The translations under genes and the position numbers were made by a program. From the NCBI GenBank assembly GCA_028281825.1, contig JANQJC010000104.1, positions 1 to 64,000 of the forward strand: a stretch of 64,000 nt of DNA. Direction: 5' to 3'. Of this stretch, positions 57,639 through 64,000 are shown piece by piece. A model generated the notes under the pieces. It was given only the letters and a program-made list of their open reading frames with translations. It had not been told where the DNA came from and did no database searches. The first letter of the stretch is position 1. Each line of letters starts with the position of its first letter. Source of the DNA: Flavobacteriales bacterium (GTDB lineage: Bacteria > Bacteroidota > Bacteroidia > JANQJC01).

Positions 57639-58117
57639 CACCAAGAATAGAGACTTTTCCTGAAACCATTTTTGTAGGACTAAACATGAAAATGTCTATG
57701 GCTGAAAACAAAGCTGGTGAATTGTGGCGCAGTTTTATGTCCAGGCAACGGGAAATATCTAATATTATTGGCACTGAGCTTTATTCTATGCAGATACTGC
57801 CAGAGGGGTATTTCAGCGCATTTAATCCCGAGGCAGAGTTTGTAAAGTGGGCGGTGGTGGCTGTGGATGACTTTGATAATATACCAGAGGAAATGGAGCA
57901 TATCACAGTACCTAAAGGGAAATATGCTGTGTTTACCTATAAGGGACTACCCAGTGAGGGTGGTCAGTTCTTTCAACAAATATTTGAGGTGTGGTTGCCA
58001 CAATCTGGTTATGCCGTTGACAACAGACCGCATTTTGAAATATTGGGTGAGAAATATAAGAACGATAGCCCTGAGTCTGAGGAAGAGATATGGATACCCA
58101 TCAAAGCATTGGCGTGA
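57635..58117 (+). CDS. GyrI-like effector-binding domain protein
   Basis: A 160-residue standalone GyrI-like (AraC/SOUL-type effector-binding) domain. 'WAVVAVDDFDNIPEEMEHITVPKGKYAVFTYKG' (about 69-101), with the family-typical 'VPKGKYAVFTYKG' strand, and the C-terminal 'PHFEILGEKY' with 'EEIWIPIKAL' match the fold. Such domains bind small molecules or inhibit gyrase in some bacteria. No DNA-binding domain is attached. It overlaps the DUF1801 gene by 4 bases upstream and the GT-C gene by 28 bases downstream. Confidence 0.85.
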   Translation: MTPRIETFPETIFVGLNMKMSMAENKAGELWRSFMSRQREISNIIGTELYSMQILPEGYFSAFNPEAEFVKWAVVAVDDFDNIPEEMEHITVPKGKYAVFTYKGLPSEGGQFFQQIFEVWLPQSGYAVDNRPHFEILGEKYKNDSPESEEEIWIPIKALA

Positions 58118-59577
58118 AATCAAATAAACAACTCATTAGCCTGTTTATCACCCTCCTGATTGGTGGAGCAGTATTAGCCTACGTGGTGTACAAGGCCTCT
58201 GTTAACGGTTTTACCCACGATGAAAGTTATACCTATTTGCTTTATACCCAGCAGAGTTTTATGGATCTCATTTCATACAAAGGCTGGTATACCAACAACC
58301 ATATACTCAATAGTATTGGTATGAAGTATATGGCCCTACTTTTCGGGCCCAGCGAGTTTGCACTCAGGTTACCAAACTTGATGGCCATGGCCCTATACAT
58401 GGTATTTATCTACCTGATGTTTAAAAACAGTAAGCCACTGGTTGCCGTCCCAGTTTTTGTTTTGCTGTGCACCAACCTATTGATTACAGATTTATTTGGC
58501 CTTGCAAGAGGCTATGGCCTTTCGTTTGGGTTTATGGTGATGAGTTTATACTTCCTGATAACCTATTTTAAAGACCGTAAAAACTGGAGCATTGTTTTAT
58601 TTCACCTGGGGGCGCTACTGGCTATCTTCAGTAACTTTACCATGCTTACCTACTATGCCTCAGCAATGGCCGTTTATGGGTTATTCGCCTTGACATACCA
58701 AAGAGTGGTTTCAGGAGAAAAATTCAAACTATTACCTCTTATCAAGCCGCATATAGCACCTTTGATTGTGGTAATTATTGTGTTGTATGAGCCTGTGAGA
58801 AGGTTATTAACCTACACCGACTTGCACTACGGGGGAAGCAATGGTTTTTATCCAGATACCGTTCACCAAGTGATATACAATATGATACATAGTACTGCCA
58901 TACCCGATTCAGCGATGTATTTCTTAAAAGCGCTTCTTACCGCTCAAGTGCTAATTTCACTCCTGATTATTGGTAGAGAAATAATAAAAAAGAACAAGGT
59001 ATTCCTTCAAGAACATCAAGGTTTAATCATAAGTGGCCCCTTACTTTTTATTATCTCCATTCTTATTATCCTATCCAATAAACTGGCTGGCGCCGATTAT
59101 CCTGTCTCCCGTTTTTCGGCCTTTTTAATTGTGCTGGTGGTGATTAATGCTGGCTTTTTAGCCCAATATTTGTCTGCCAAACATGGCAGACTCATATATA
59201 CCATACTTGGTTGCATGGCGATTATATCGGCCGCAAGCTTTACACAAAAAACAGATTTATACTCCTCTGCAGAGTGGGTGTACGACATGCATACCAAGAA
59301 TATGCTTTCAGAAATTGAAAAGCATTACAAAACAAGTAATAGAAAAGAAAAGGTAAGTGTGGGTATCAATTGGGTGTTTGAGCCCACCATCAATTTTTAC
59401 AGGGAGACCAATGAACTGAACTGGCTGGAACCTGCCACAAGAGAAGGCCTTCAAGGGGATTATGATTACTACTACATTAATAAGGATAGCATTAGCGCGC
59501 TTAATACGACCTACCTGCAAGTGATTGCAGCATATGAGCAAAGCAAAACGGTATTGCTCGCTAATAACAAGAGATAA
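58090..59577 (+). CDS. Polytopic membrane glycosyltransferase-like protein (GT-C)
   Basis: A 495-residue inner-membrane protein with about eleven helices. The first loop has 'GFTHDESYTYLLYTQQ', an Asp-Glu pair in the position of the catalytic acid in GT39/ArnT-type GT-C enzymes that take sugars from lipid carriers. 'YTNNHILNSIGMKY' and 'FALRLPNLMAMALYMV' are also typical of that group. The start at 58090 has the purine-rich 'GAGGAAGAG' just upstream; a GTG at 58114 would give a 4-base overlap with the previous gene and is the alternative. The acceptor is unknown. Confidence 0.78.
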   Translation: MDTHQSIGVKSNKQLISLFITLLIGGAVLAYVVYKASVNGFTHDESYTYLLYTQQSFMDLISYKGWYTNNHILNSIGMKYMALLFGPSEFALRLPNLMAMALYMVFIYLMFKNSKPLVAVPVFVLLCTNLLITDLFGLARGYGLSFGFMVMSLYFLITYFKDRKNWSIVLFHLGALLAIFSNFTMLTYYASAMAVYGLFALTYQRVVSGEKFKLLPLIKPHIAPLIVVIIVLYEPVRRLLTYTDLHYGGSNGFYPDTVHQVIYNMIHSTAIPDSAMYFLKALLTAQVLISLLIIGREIIKKNKVFLQEHQGLIISGPLLFIISILIILSNKLAGADYPVSRFSAFLIVLVVINAGFLAQYLSAKHGRLIYTILGCMAIISAASFTQKTDLYSSAEWVYDMHTKNMLSEIEKHYKTSNRKEKVSVGINWVFEPTINFYRETNELNWLEPATREGLQGDYDYYYINKDSISALNTTYLQVIAAYEQSKTVLLANNKR

Positions 59578-59635
59578 AGTTGGTATATTGGCAATCAATT
59601 TTCAAAAGAAACACTCCTAAAAAATCACCAATGAA

Positions 59636-60850
59636 ATGAAAGTATTAAACAAACTACATGATAAGCGAATAAACGCTTTGAATGTTTTGATTGAAATTTC
59701 CATAAAAGATTACTATAAAATATCCCAAGAGATAATTAAGAAGAATGAGTTTCAAAGACGAAGAGTAAAGTCTTCTGCCACAGTCTATAGCCTGCTAAAA
59801 TCAGATCTTCTACAAGGGTGTGTAATCCCACCAATCGTCCTGGCATTATCTAAATTCAAACCCGAATCTATAGAAACAAATGATGATGATGAAATCTTAA
59901 AACAAATAAGGGAAAAGCAAGAAAATTTACTCATCCTTGATGGACTTCAAAGAACATACACAATACGTGATTTGATAAACGAGCTTGAAGAAAGCAAAAG
60001 CCAAAAAGAACTCAACAAAGTATATGATTATAAGTTACGAATCGAGGTTTACATTGGAATAGATAAACTTGGCATTCTATATAGAATGCTGACTTTAAAT
60101 ACTGGGCAAACACCAATGTCAATAAGACATCAAATTGAAATCCTTTATTCTGATTATTTGCTAGAGGACTTGGGTGAAATAAAACTTATTACTGAAGCAG
60201 AAGACTCAAAACCTACAGATTTTGGCCAATATAAATTCAAAGACATTGTTGAAGGCTTTAACTCTTATTTAGAAAGAGATTACTTGACTATTGACAGGTT
60301 TGACATACTTGACAACATTAAAAGTCTTGAAAAATTATCTAAAGAGAATCAAAATTCAGACCTTTTTAGATCCTATGTAACAATTTACCATTCTCTAGCT
60401 AAAATGTTTAGAAGCAAGGCTTTGGATTGGGAGTATAAAACGGAAAAAAACCAACAAGATAATGGAGCTGAAACTTTTGAAGAAGGAAACAATAAGCTCT
60501 CAAGTCAGCCCTTCGGTAAAAACGTTGTGCAAATATTTTCAAAATCACAAGTAATGACCGGTTTTGGATCTGCAGTAGGAAAACTAGTGGACTTTGAACT
60601 TGTTTCTTCCCTTGAAGAAGTTGAAAAATTATACGTAAAAATTAACTTCTCTAATGTTAATGAAGATCTTGACGATTTGATTGTGAAGCTTGATTTAATA
60701 AGACAACTAGCAAAAAAAATAGGTAATGATCAAAGAATGTTTTTTCATTTCTTTTTTAGAGAACTATTTGATAAAAAGGGCGATGCTTATTTAAATATAG
60801 GCAGTGCAATAGATGAGGCTTATAAGTCATACGAAAGAAAAACTCAGTAA
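59636..60850 (+). CDS. DGQHR/DUF262-like protein (ParB-like fold), defence candidate
   Basis: A 404-residue soluble protein. 'LLILDGLQRTYTIRDLI' (98-114) resembles the DGQHR (DndB-like) and DUF262 (GmrS-like 'DGQQR') signature: Asp102, Gly103, Gln105 and Arg106 are kept, while the third position is Leu. 'VYSLLKSDLLQGCVIPPIVLAL' (50-71) upstream and 'LTLNTGQTPMSIRHQIEIL' (152-170) downstream follow the order expected of the family. The C-terminal 150 residues are helical and unassigned. The gene is AT-rich (one 60-base sample has 15 G+C) and sits 2 bases before the HEPN-like gene. A nuclease or sensor role in phage defence is inferred, not shown. Confidence 0.65.
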   Translation: MKVLNKLHDKRINALNVLIEISIKDYYKISQEIIKKNEFQRRRVKSSATVYSLLKSDLLQGCVIPPIVLALSKFKPESIETNDDDEILKQIREKQENLLILDGLQRTYTIRDLINELEESKSQKELNKVYDYKLRIEVYIGIDKLGILYRMLTLNTGQTPMSIRHQIEILYSDYLLEDLGEIKLITEAEDSKPTDFGQYKFKDIVEGFNSYLERDYLTIDRFDILDNIKSLEKLSKENQNSDLFRSYVTIYHSLAKMFRSKALDWEYKTEKNQQDNGAETFEEGNNKLSSQPFGKNVVQIFSKSQVMTGFGSAVGKLVDFELVSSLEEVEKLYVKINFSNVNEDLDDLIVKLDLIRQLAKKIGNDQRMFFHFFFRELFDKKGDAYLNIGSAIDEAYKSYERKTQ

Positions 60851-60852
60851 CC

Positions 60853-61980
60853 ATGGCCATTTCTTTACGAAAGGAGCTAAATAATTCAAAGGTTATTAAG
60901 TTTCCATACATTGAATTTGATTCTTCTCAATCTGTCTTTGTACTAAAGTCTTTTGACAAGAAAAGTCAGTTTTGTGTCGAATATATACCCAATGTTGAAC
61001 GTGGTTATGAAACAAAGGAGTTTGATGTTTTTTTTCTCTCCAATCAATACCTTAATGCGGAAAACGACATATTCGAAATCTATGAGCGACAATGGAATAG
61101 AAGAATAGGCTGGTTGTTTCCAATACAAGTATTAGAATCCAATGATAATGACTTTGCAAATAATCCACATTTAAACAAATACAAGTATGTTACCTTTAAA
61201 TACCTTTTATCTCAAGAACCTACTATTAATAATACTTACAGCGGGAATGCTCAGTACAGTATAACAGACTTTTATAATGACAATATTATAATCTTTGTAA
61301 TTTCAAGGGACACAATACCAAATGGAAGTAGCTTTAGTATTGAAAACCACCTTCCATCTTTTGCTGATTATGGTTATTATACGTGGAATAAAGAACATCA
61401 CCAATTATTTCCCCAACAAAGAACATTAGCCTTAAGAAAAAGAGGTCAAAAGAGATTAACCATACACCAATCTAAACAAAATATTTCAGAAAATCAGTTT
61501 CTATTAGATCTTTACCAAAGACATTTGAAATCTGCAAATCACTTTTTATTGAAGTTCATTCTTTTATATCAGGTAATTGAACATATGATGGAAGAAAACT
61601 TTGATGACGATTTTAAAAAATTGGTTGATAAATATGAACAAAGTAAATTATCTAAGAATGATTTAAAGGAGCAGATCAATATTATTACCAAAGAGAGAAC
61701 AAACATATCATCTCTGGTTACAAAAACTTTATCAAATAATAAGCTAGTCACCAACTTTCAAAGGGATTGCAAATTACTACTCGATAATTTTTATTCTACT
61801 TCTCCAAACAATATAGGGGACTTGATATATAACACAAGAAACTTAGTAGTTCATAGATATAGAGAGGTTCTCAAAGAAGAAAGAAACCAATTTTTATTAG
61901 ATATCATTACTCAACAATTTGAACTTGTGATAAATAGTATTGTGACGAACTATGAACCTCAAGCTCATGTGAACCAATAA
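60853..61980 (+). CDS. Unknown protein with C-terminal HEPN-like domain
   Basis: A 375-residue soluble protein. Residues 1-205 are an unassigned beta-rich part with many aromatic residues. Residues about 225-365 are helical: 'FILLYQVIEHMMEE' forms an early helix, and 'NTRNLVVHRYREVL' (327-340) holds an R-x4-H motif (Arg329, His334) typical of HEPN ribonucleases, close to the ApeA-like subgroup. HEPN domains cut RNA in many toxin and defence systems. The gene follows the DGLQR gene by 2 bases, shares its low GC content and is probably co-expressed. The fold needs a profile search; the motif is visible but the family call is inference. Confidence 0.6.
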   Translation: MAISLRKELNNSKVIKFPYIEFDSSQSVFVLKSFDKKSQFCVEYIPNVERGYETKEFDVFFLSNQYLNAENDIFEIYERQWNRRIGWLFPIQVLESNDNDFANNPHLNKYKYVTFKYLLSQEPTINNTYSGNAQYSITDFYNDNIIIFVISRDTIPNGSSFSIENHLPSFADYGYYTWNKEHHQLFPQQRTLALRKRGQKRLTIHQSKQNISENQFLLDLYQRHLKSANHFLLKFILLYQVIEHMMEENFDDDFKKLVDKYEQSKLSKNDLKEQINIITKERTNISSLVTKTLSNNKLVTNFQRDCKLLLDNFYSTSPNNIGDLIYNTRNLVVHRYREVLKEERNQFLLDIITQQFELVINSIVTNYEPQAHVNQ

Positions 61981-62022
61981 GATGTTATGATTCTTCCTAA
62001 TCAATAATATCTACTCGTAAAA

Positions 62023-62637
62023 ATGTCTCTCGCACGAACATACCGCATGGAAACAGAAAGGTTGGTAATCAGGTGCTACCAACCTAATGACGCTGCCATG
62101 GTGAAAAAGTCCATAGATGAAAGCCTGGAACACCTACTGCCATGGATGCCATGGGCGGTGCATGAGCCCGAAACCTTAGATGCCAAAATAGCCCGCATGA
62201 GAAACTTTCGTGGGCAGTTTGATATGGGGTTGGATTACTTGTTTGGCATATTTGATAGGGACGAAAAGATGTTGATAGGCTCGACAGGATTACATACCCG
62301 AGTTGGCAAGGGTGCCAGGGAAATTGGGTATTGGATACACGTAAACCATATCAATAAGGGTTATGCTACGGAAGCTGCCAGTGCACTCACCAAAGTGGGT
62401 TTTGAAATTGAAGGCCTGCAAAGAATACAAATACATACCGACCCTAAGAATGCAAGAAGCCAAAAAGTACCTGAGAAACTAGGTTATCAATTGCAACCCG
62501 GCCTCCACCCTACTATTGACTCAGAAGGACAAAAAAGAGAAGTTGTACTCTGGGTGATGGACAAAGGGGATTACATAAAAAGCAACATCCCAAGAGTAAA
62601 TATCAAGGCTTTTGATGTTGTTGGGAGGGAAATATGA
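62023..62637 (+). CDS. GNAT family N-acetyltransferase (RimJ/RimL-like)
   Basis: A 204-residue acetyltransferase. It begins 'YRMETERLVIRCYQPNDAAMV', the common RimJ/RimL opening. 'LIGSTGLHTRVGKGAREIGYWIHVNHINKGYATEAASAL' (about 85-123) contains the strand pair and the acetyl-CoA loop 'NKGYATEA'. The likely target is an amino group of a protein, peptide or small molecule; it cannot be fixed from sequence. GC content returns to the normal level here (29 of 60 in 62041-62100), after the AT-rich pair. Confidence 0.9.
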   Translation: MSLARTYRMETERLVIRCYQPNDAAMVKKSIDESLEHLLPWMPWAVHEPETLDAKIARMRNFRGQFDMGLDYLFGIFDRDEKMLIGSTGLHTRVGKGAREIGYWIHVNHINKGYATEAASALTKVGFEIEGLQRIQIHTDPKNARSQKVPEKLGYQLQPGLHPTIDSEGQKREVVLWVMDKGDYIKSNIPRVNIKAFDVVGREI

Positions 62638-62667
62638 GGTATTACCAAAAATCCCTATTATAGCGGT

Positions 62668-63300
62668 ATGATTAAAACATTCACGAAGATTGCTGCCAAA
62701 GCTGCCCTTAAATGGAGCATTGTATTCGGAGCCGGTATTATATTCTCGGTAGTTTTTCTGGTAGTAGCCTGGATACAAAATTCAGGATTGGGAGATGGAT
62801 TTTTTAGCCTTATTAAGGCTTTGCTTCTGAACAATACTGCTGCATTCTTCCTGATTTTTGGTTCGCCTGTTTTTATGGCGTTATATTTTGTAATTGCCAA
62901 TAAAGTGGCTTTGCAGACCGCCATACATGGCATTTGGAAAAACAAGGCCGAAGATTTTGTAACCAATAGAGTAAAGGCTATTGTAAATGGTATCACCAGT
63001 AGAAGTGACTGGGCCAACAAGATTTCAGACGGTGCGATGCTTAGGATGAGACTGCTTGAAGCCAACAGTAATGACCCTGAAAGTTCGGGGTTAAAAAAGC
63101 GAGTGCTTAAATTCGGTTTCAAACAAATCAAATTGAATGATATTAACCTGAAAGATGAAAATGTCAGGTTATCCGATGTTATCGCTAACAGGATGAGTGC
63201 TTTTATCTCCGAGGCCTCAGAGCCTTCTTATCTTTTCTTTTGGATATTACTTGGTTTGCAATTAGTCCTTCTAGTTATTTCTCAGTTTTATACTCCTTAG
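62668..63300 (+). CDS. Membrane protein of unknown function
   Basis: A 210-residue protein with three to four hydrophobic segments: about 15-37, 56-80 and a C-terminal one (188-206, 'FFWILLGLQLVLLVISQFY'). The soluble middle (about 85-180) is basic and contains 'RVLKFGFKQIKLNDINLKDENVRLSDVI'. No family was recognised. It lies 30 bases after the GNAT gene and is followed by copy 2 of the 101-bp repeat, which starts 34 bases after its stop. Confidence 0.7.
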   Translation: MIKTFTKIAAKAALKWSIVFGAGIIFSVVFLVVAWIQNSGLGDGFFSLIKALLLNNTAAFFLIFGSPVFMALYFVIANKVALQTAIHGIWKNKAEDFVTNRVKAIVNGITSRSDWANKISDGAMLRMRLLEANSNDPESSGLKKRVLKFGFKQIKLNDINLKDENVRLSDVIANRMSAFISEASEPSYLFFWILLGLQLVLLVISQFYTP

Positions 63301-63334
63301 AAATTAAGATTGTATAGTGTTATAAATTGACTGT

Positions 63335-63434
63335 ACATTATAATTTATTTACAAAGTAAACAAAGTTTTGTCGATACCCTCGAGGGACTCACGGAAAATC
63401 TTAGTCGTTGAATAACATCGTATATTTTTGAGGG
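63335..63434. repeat. Dispersed 101-bp repeat, copy 2
   Basis: Matches 1748-1848. The TTTAC-AAA-GTAAA inverted repeat is at 63348-63360 and the palindrome CCCTCGAGGG at 63377-63386. It ends exactly at the base before the stop codon of the minus-strand Smr gene, so on that strand it forms the start of the 3' untranslated region. Confidence 0.8.
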
Positions 63435-63692
63435 TTATTTATGCCTGAAACGCACAAATATTCTTCCAAAGTTTTTGCTGTCTTTATCAATCCTATCGTA
63501 CATCTGCTTGATGTGTTTTTGCTGTAAAAAACGAAGTACGTGCTTCTTGAGTTGCCCACTGCCCTTGCCTGGTATGATTTCTATGATGTCTATTTTTCTA
63601 TCTACAGCTTCTTGCATGATATCTTTTAGGGCTTTATCAATTTTATAGCCCTTGTTGTATATATCGTGTAAGTCTAGTTTGAGTTTAGACAT
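63435..63692 (-). CDS. Smr-domain protein with altered motifs
   Basis: An 85-residue standalone Smr (MutS2 C-terminal-like) domain. 'KLDLHDIYNKGYKIDKAL' (5-22) corresponds to the family 'LDLHG' motif, and 'IIPGKGSGQLKKHVLRFLQ' (39-57) to 'HGKGxGxLR'. The Gly after LDLH is Asp, and the His of HGxG is Pro, changes that may weaken nuclease activity while keeping nucleic-acid binding. The C-terminal strand 'FGRIFVRFR' fits the domain end. The repeat copy directly abuts its stop codon. Confidence 0.82.
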   Translation of the reverse strand: MSKLKLDLHDIYNKGYKIDKALKDIMQEAVDRKIDIIEIIPGKGSGQLKKHVLRFLQQKHIKQMYDRIDKDSKNFGRIFVRFRHK

Positions 63693-63750
63693 ATTAGCTC
63701 GTGTTTTTGGTAAAGAAAGTAATTTTAGAACTTTTCCTATTTCAAATGGT

Positions 63751-63758
63751 TACTTTTG
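63751..63758 (+). promoter_or_regulatory. -7 box TACTTTTG close to the start codon
   Basis: TAnnTTTG match ending 8 bases before ATG 63767; either the leader is very short or translation starts at the inner ATG 63857. Confidence 0.4.
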
Positions 63759-63766
63759 CCAACCAA

Positions 63767-64000
63767 ATGAATATTGTGAAACAAATAGGATTAATGCTTT
63801 TGCTTTTCTCAGTCAGCATAGGTGTTAGTTCATGTCAAAATACTGATAAAGAAACTATGGGAAAAGTAAGCAAGGGGGATATGGCCCCGGATTTTGAGCT
63901 ACCAGACCAAGATGGCAATACCTTTAAATTGAGTGACTTACGTGGCAAGAAAAACATCGTTCTATATTTTTACCCTGCAGATGATACCCCAGGCTGTACT
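63767..64000 (+). CDS. bcp: Thioredoxin-dependent peroxiredoxin (Bcp), 5' part
   Basis: The first 78 codons; the gene runs off the window. Residues 1-23 form a lipoprotein signal ([13 protein letters not shown], Cys23 after 'VSS'), so the enzyme may be lipid-anchored. The mature part has '[20 protein letters not shown]' and '[15 protein letters not shown]', where Cys77 is the peroxidatic cysteine of the Bcp/PrxQ family that reduces peroxides with thioredoxin. An inner ATG at 63857 ('[11 protein letters not shown]') would give the ordinary cytosolic form. Both starts are possible; the lipobox favours the outer one. Confidence 0.87.
   Translation, partial: MNIVKQIGLMLLLFSVSIGVSSCQNTDKETMGKVSKGDMAPDFELPDQDGNTFKLSDLRGKKNIVLYFYPADDTPGCT

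Noticed and set aside
59578-62022. Possible direct repeats flanking the AT-rich pair
   Set aside because: Only a short AT-rich match (AATCAAT) was seen on both sides; it is too short to count as an attachment or target duplication.

Overview
The window is a chromosomal stretch of a Bacteroidota bacterium. Five proteins carry type IX secretion system (T9SS) C-terminal domains: two of type A (PNP...GxYxxx...KKF) and three of type B (IPNxFTP...DRWG...). Many genes have the Bacteroidota sigma-factor -7 box TAnnTTTG just upstream. Several enzymes are also typical of this phylum (split AtuA unit, bestrophin, DUF4442, collagen-like secreted proteins). Base composition is moderately AT-rich. I cannot name the genus. 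I saw no rRNA, tRNA or CRISPR array.

Layout. 0-1.9 kb: a secreted T9SS type A protein, then a gene-poor stretch with a perfect palindrome, a possible 25-residue hydrophobic peptide and copy 1 of a 101-bp dispersed repeat. 1.9-5.8 kb: an acyl-CoA catabolic group (crotonase, AtuA-like protein in two pieces, acyl-CoA dehydrogenase) closed by a strong terminator. 5.9-8.7 kb: a membrane protein and a convergent RecD-like helicase. 8.9-12.9 kb: two tandem paralogous secreted fibre-like proteins. 13-16.7 kb: universal stress protein, SulP anion transporter and MiaE. 16.7-22.6 kb: a GNAT-nitrilase fusion and a 1421-residue type B T9SS protein. 22.7-29.5 kb: housekeeping and transport genes (LhgO, DUF819, HemE, bestrophin, BASS transporter, SDR). 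29.5-34.5 kb: a leftward operon for glycerolipid synthesis (hotdog protein, acyltransferase, GpsA, GT-C-like membrane protein). 34.6-37.5 kb: small enzymes, a glycosyltransferase and an FtsE-like ATPase. 37.7-44.6 kb: a large TPR protein overlapping an outer-membrane barrel gene, then gyrB. 44.7-52.4 kb: a leftward block of secreted proteins, two with collagen-like Gly-x-Thr repeats and two with type B sorting domains. 52.6-59.6 kb: mdh, a retropepsin-like protease, a DCC protein with a T9SS FG-GAP protein, small cytosolic proteins and a GT-C membrane protein. 59.6-62.0 kb: a markedly AT-rich two-gene cassette. 62-64 kb: GNAT, a membrane protein, copy 2 of the 101-bp repeat, an Smr-domain protein and the start of a Bcp peroxiredoxin.

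The best candidate for an undescribed system is the pair at 59636-61980. The first protein carries a DGLQR motif resembling the DGQHR/DUF262 (ParB-like fold) signature. The second ends in a HEPN-like domain with an R-x4-H motif. The genes are 2 bp apart and clearly lower in GC than their neighbours, which fits a small horizontally acquired defence or toxin module; this is inference. A second unusual signal is the 101-bp repeat found at both ends of the window: its central 10-bp palindrome differs at four positions yet stays perfectly self-complementary.
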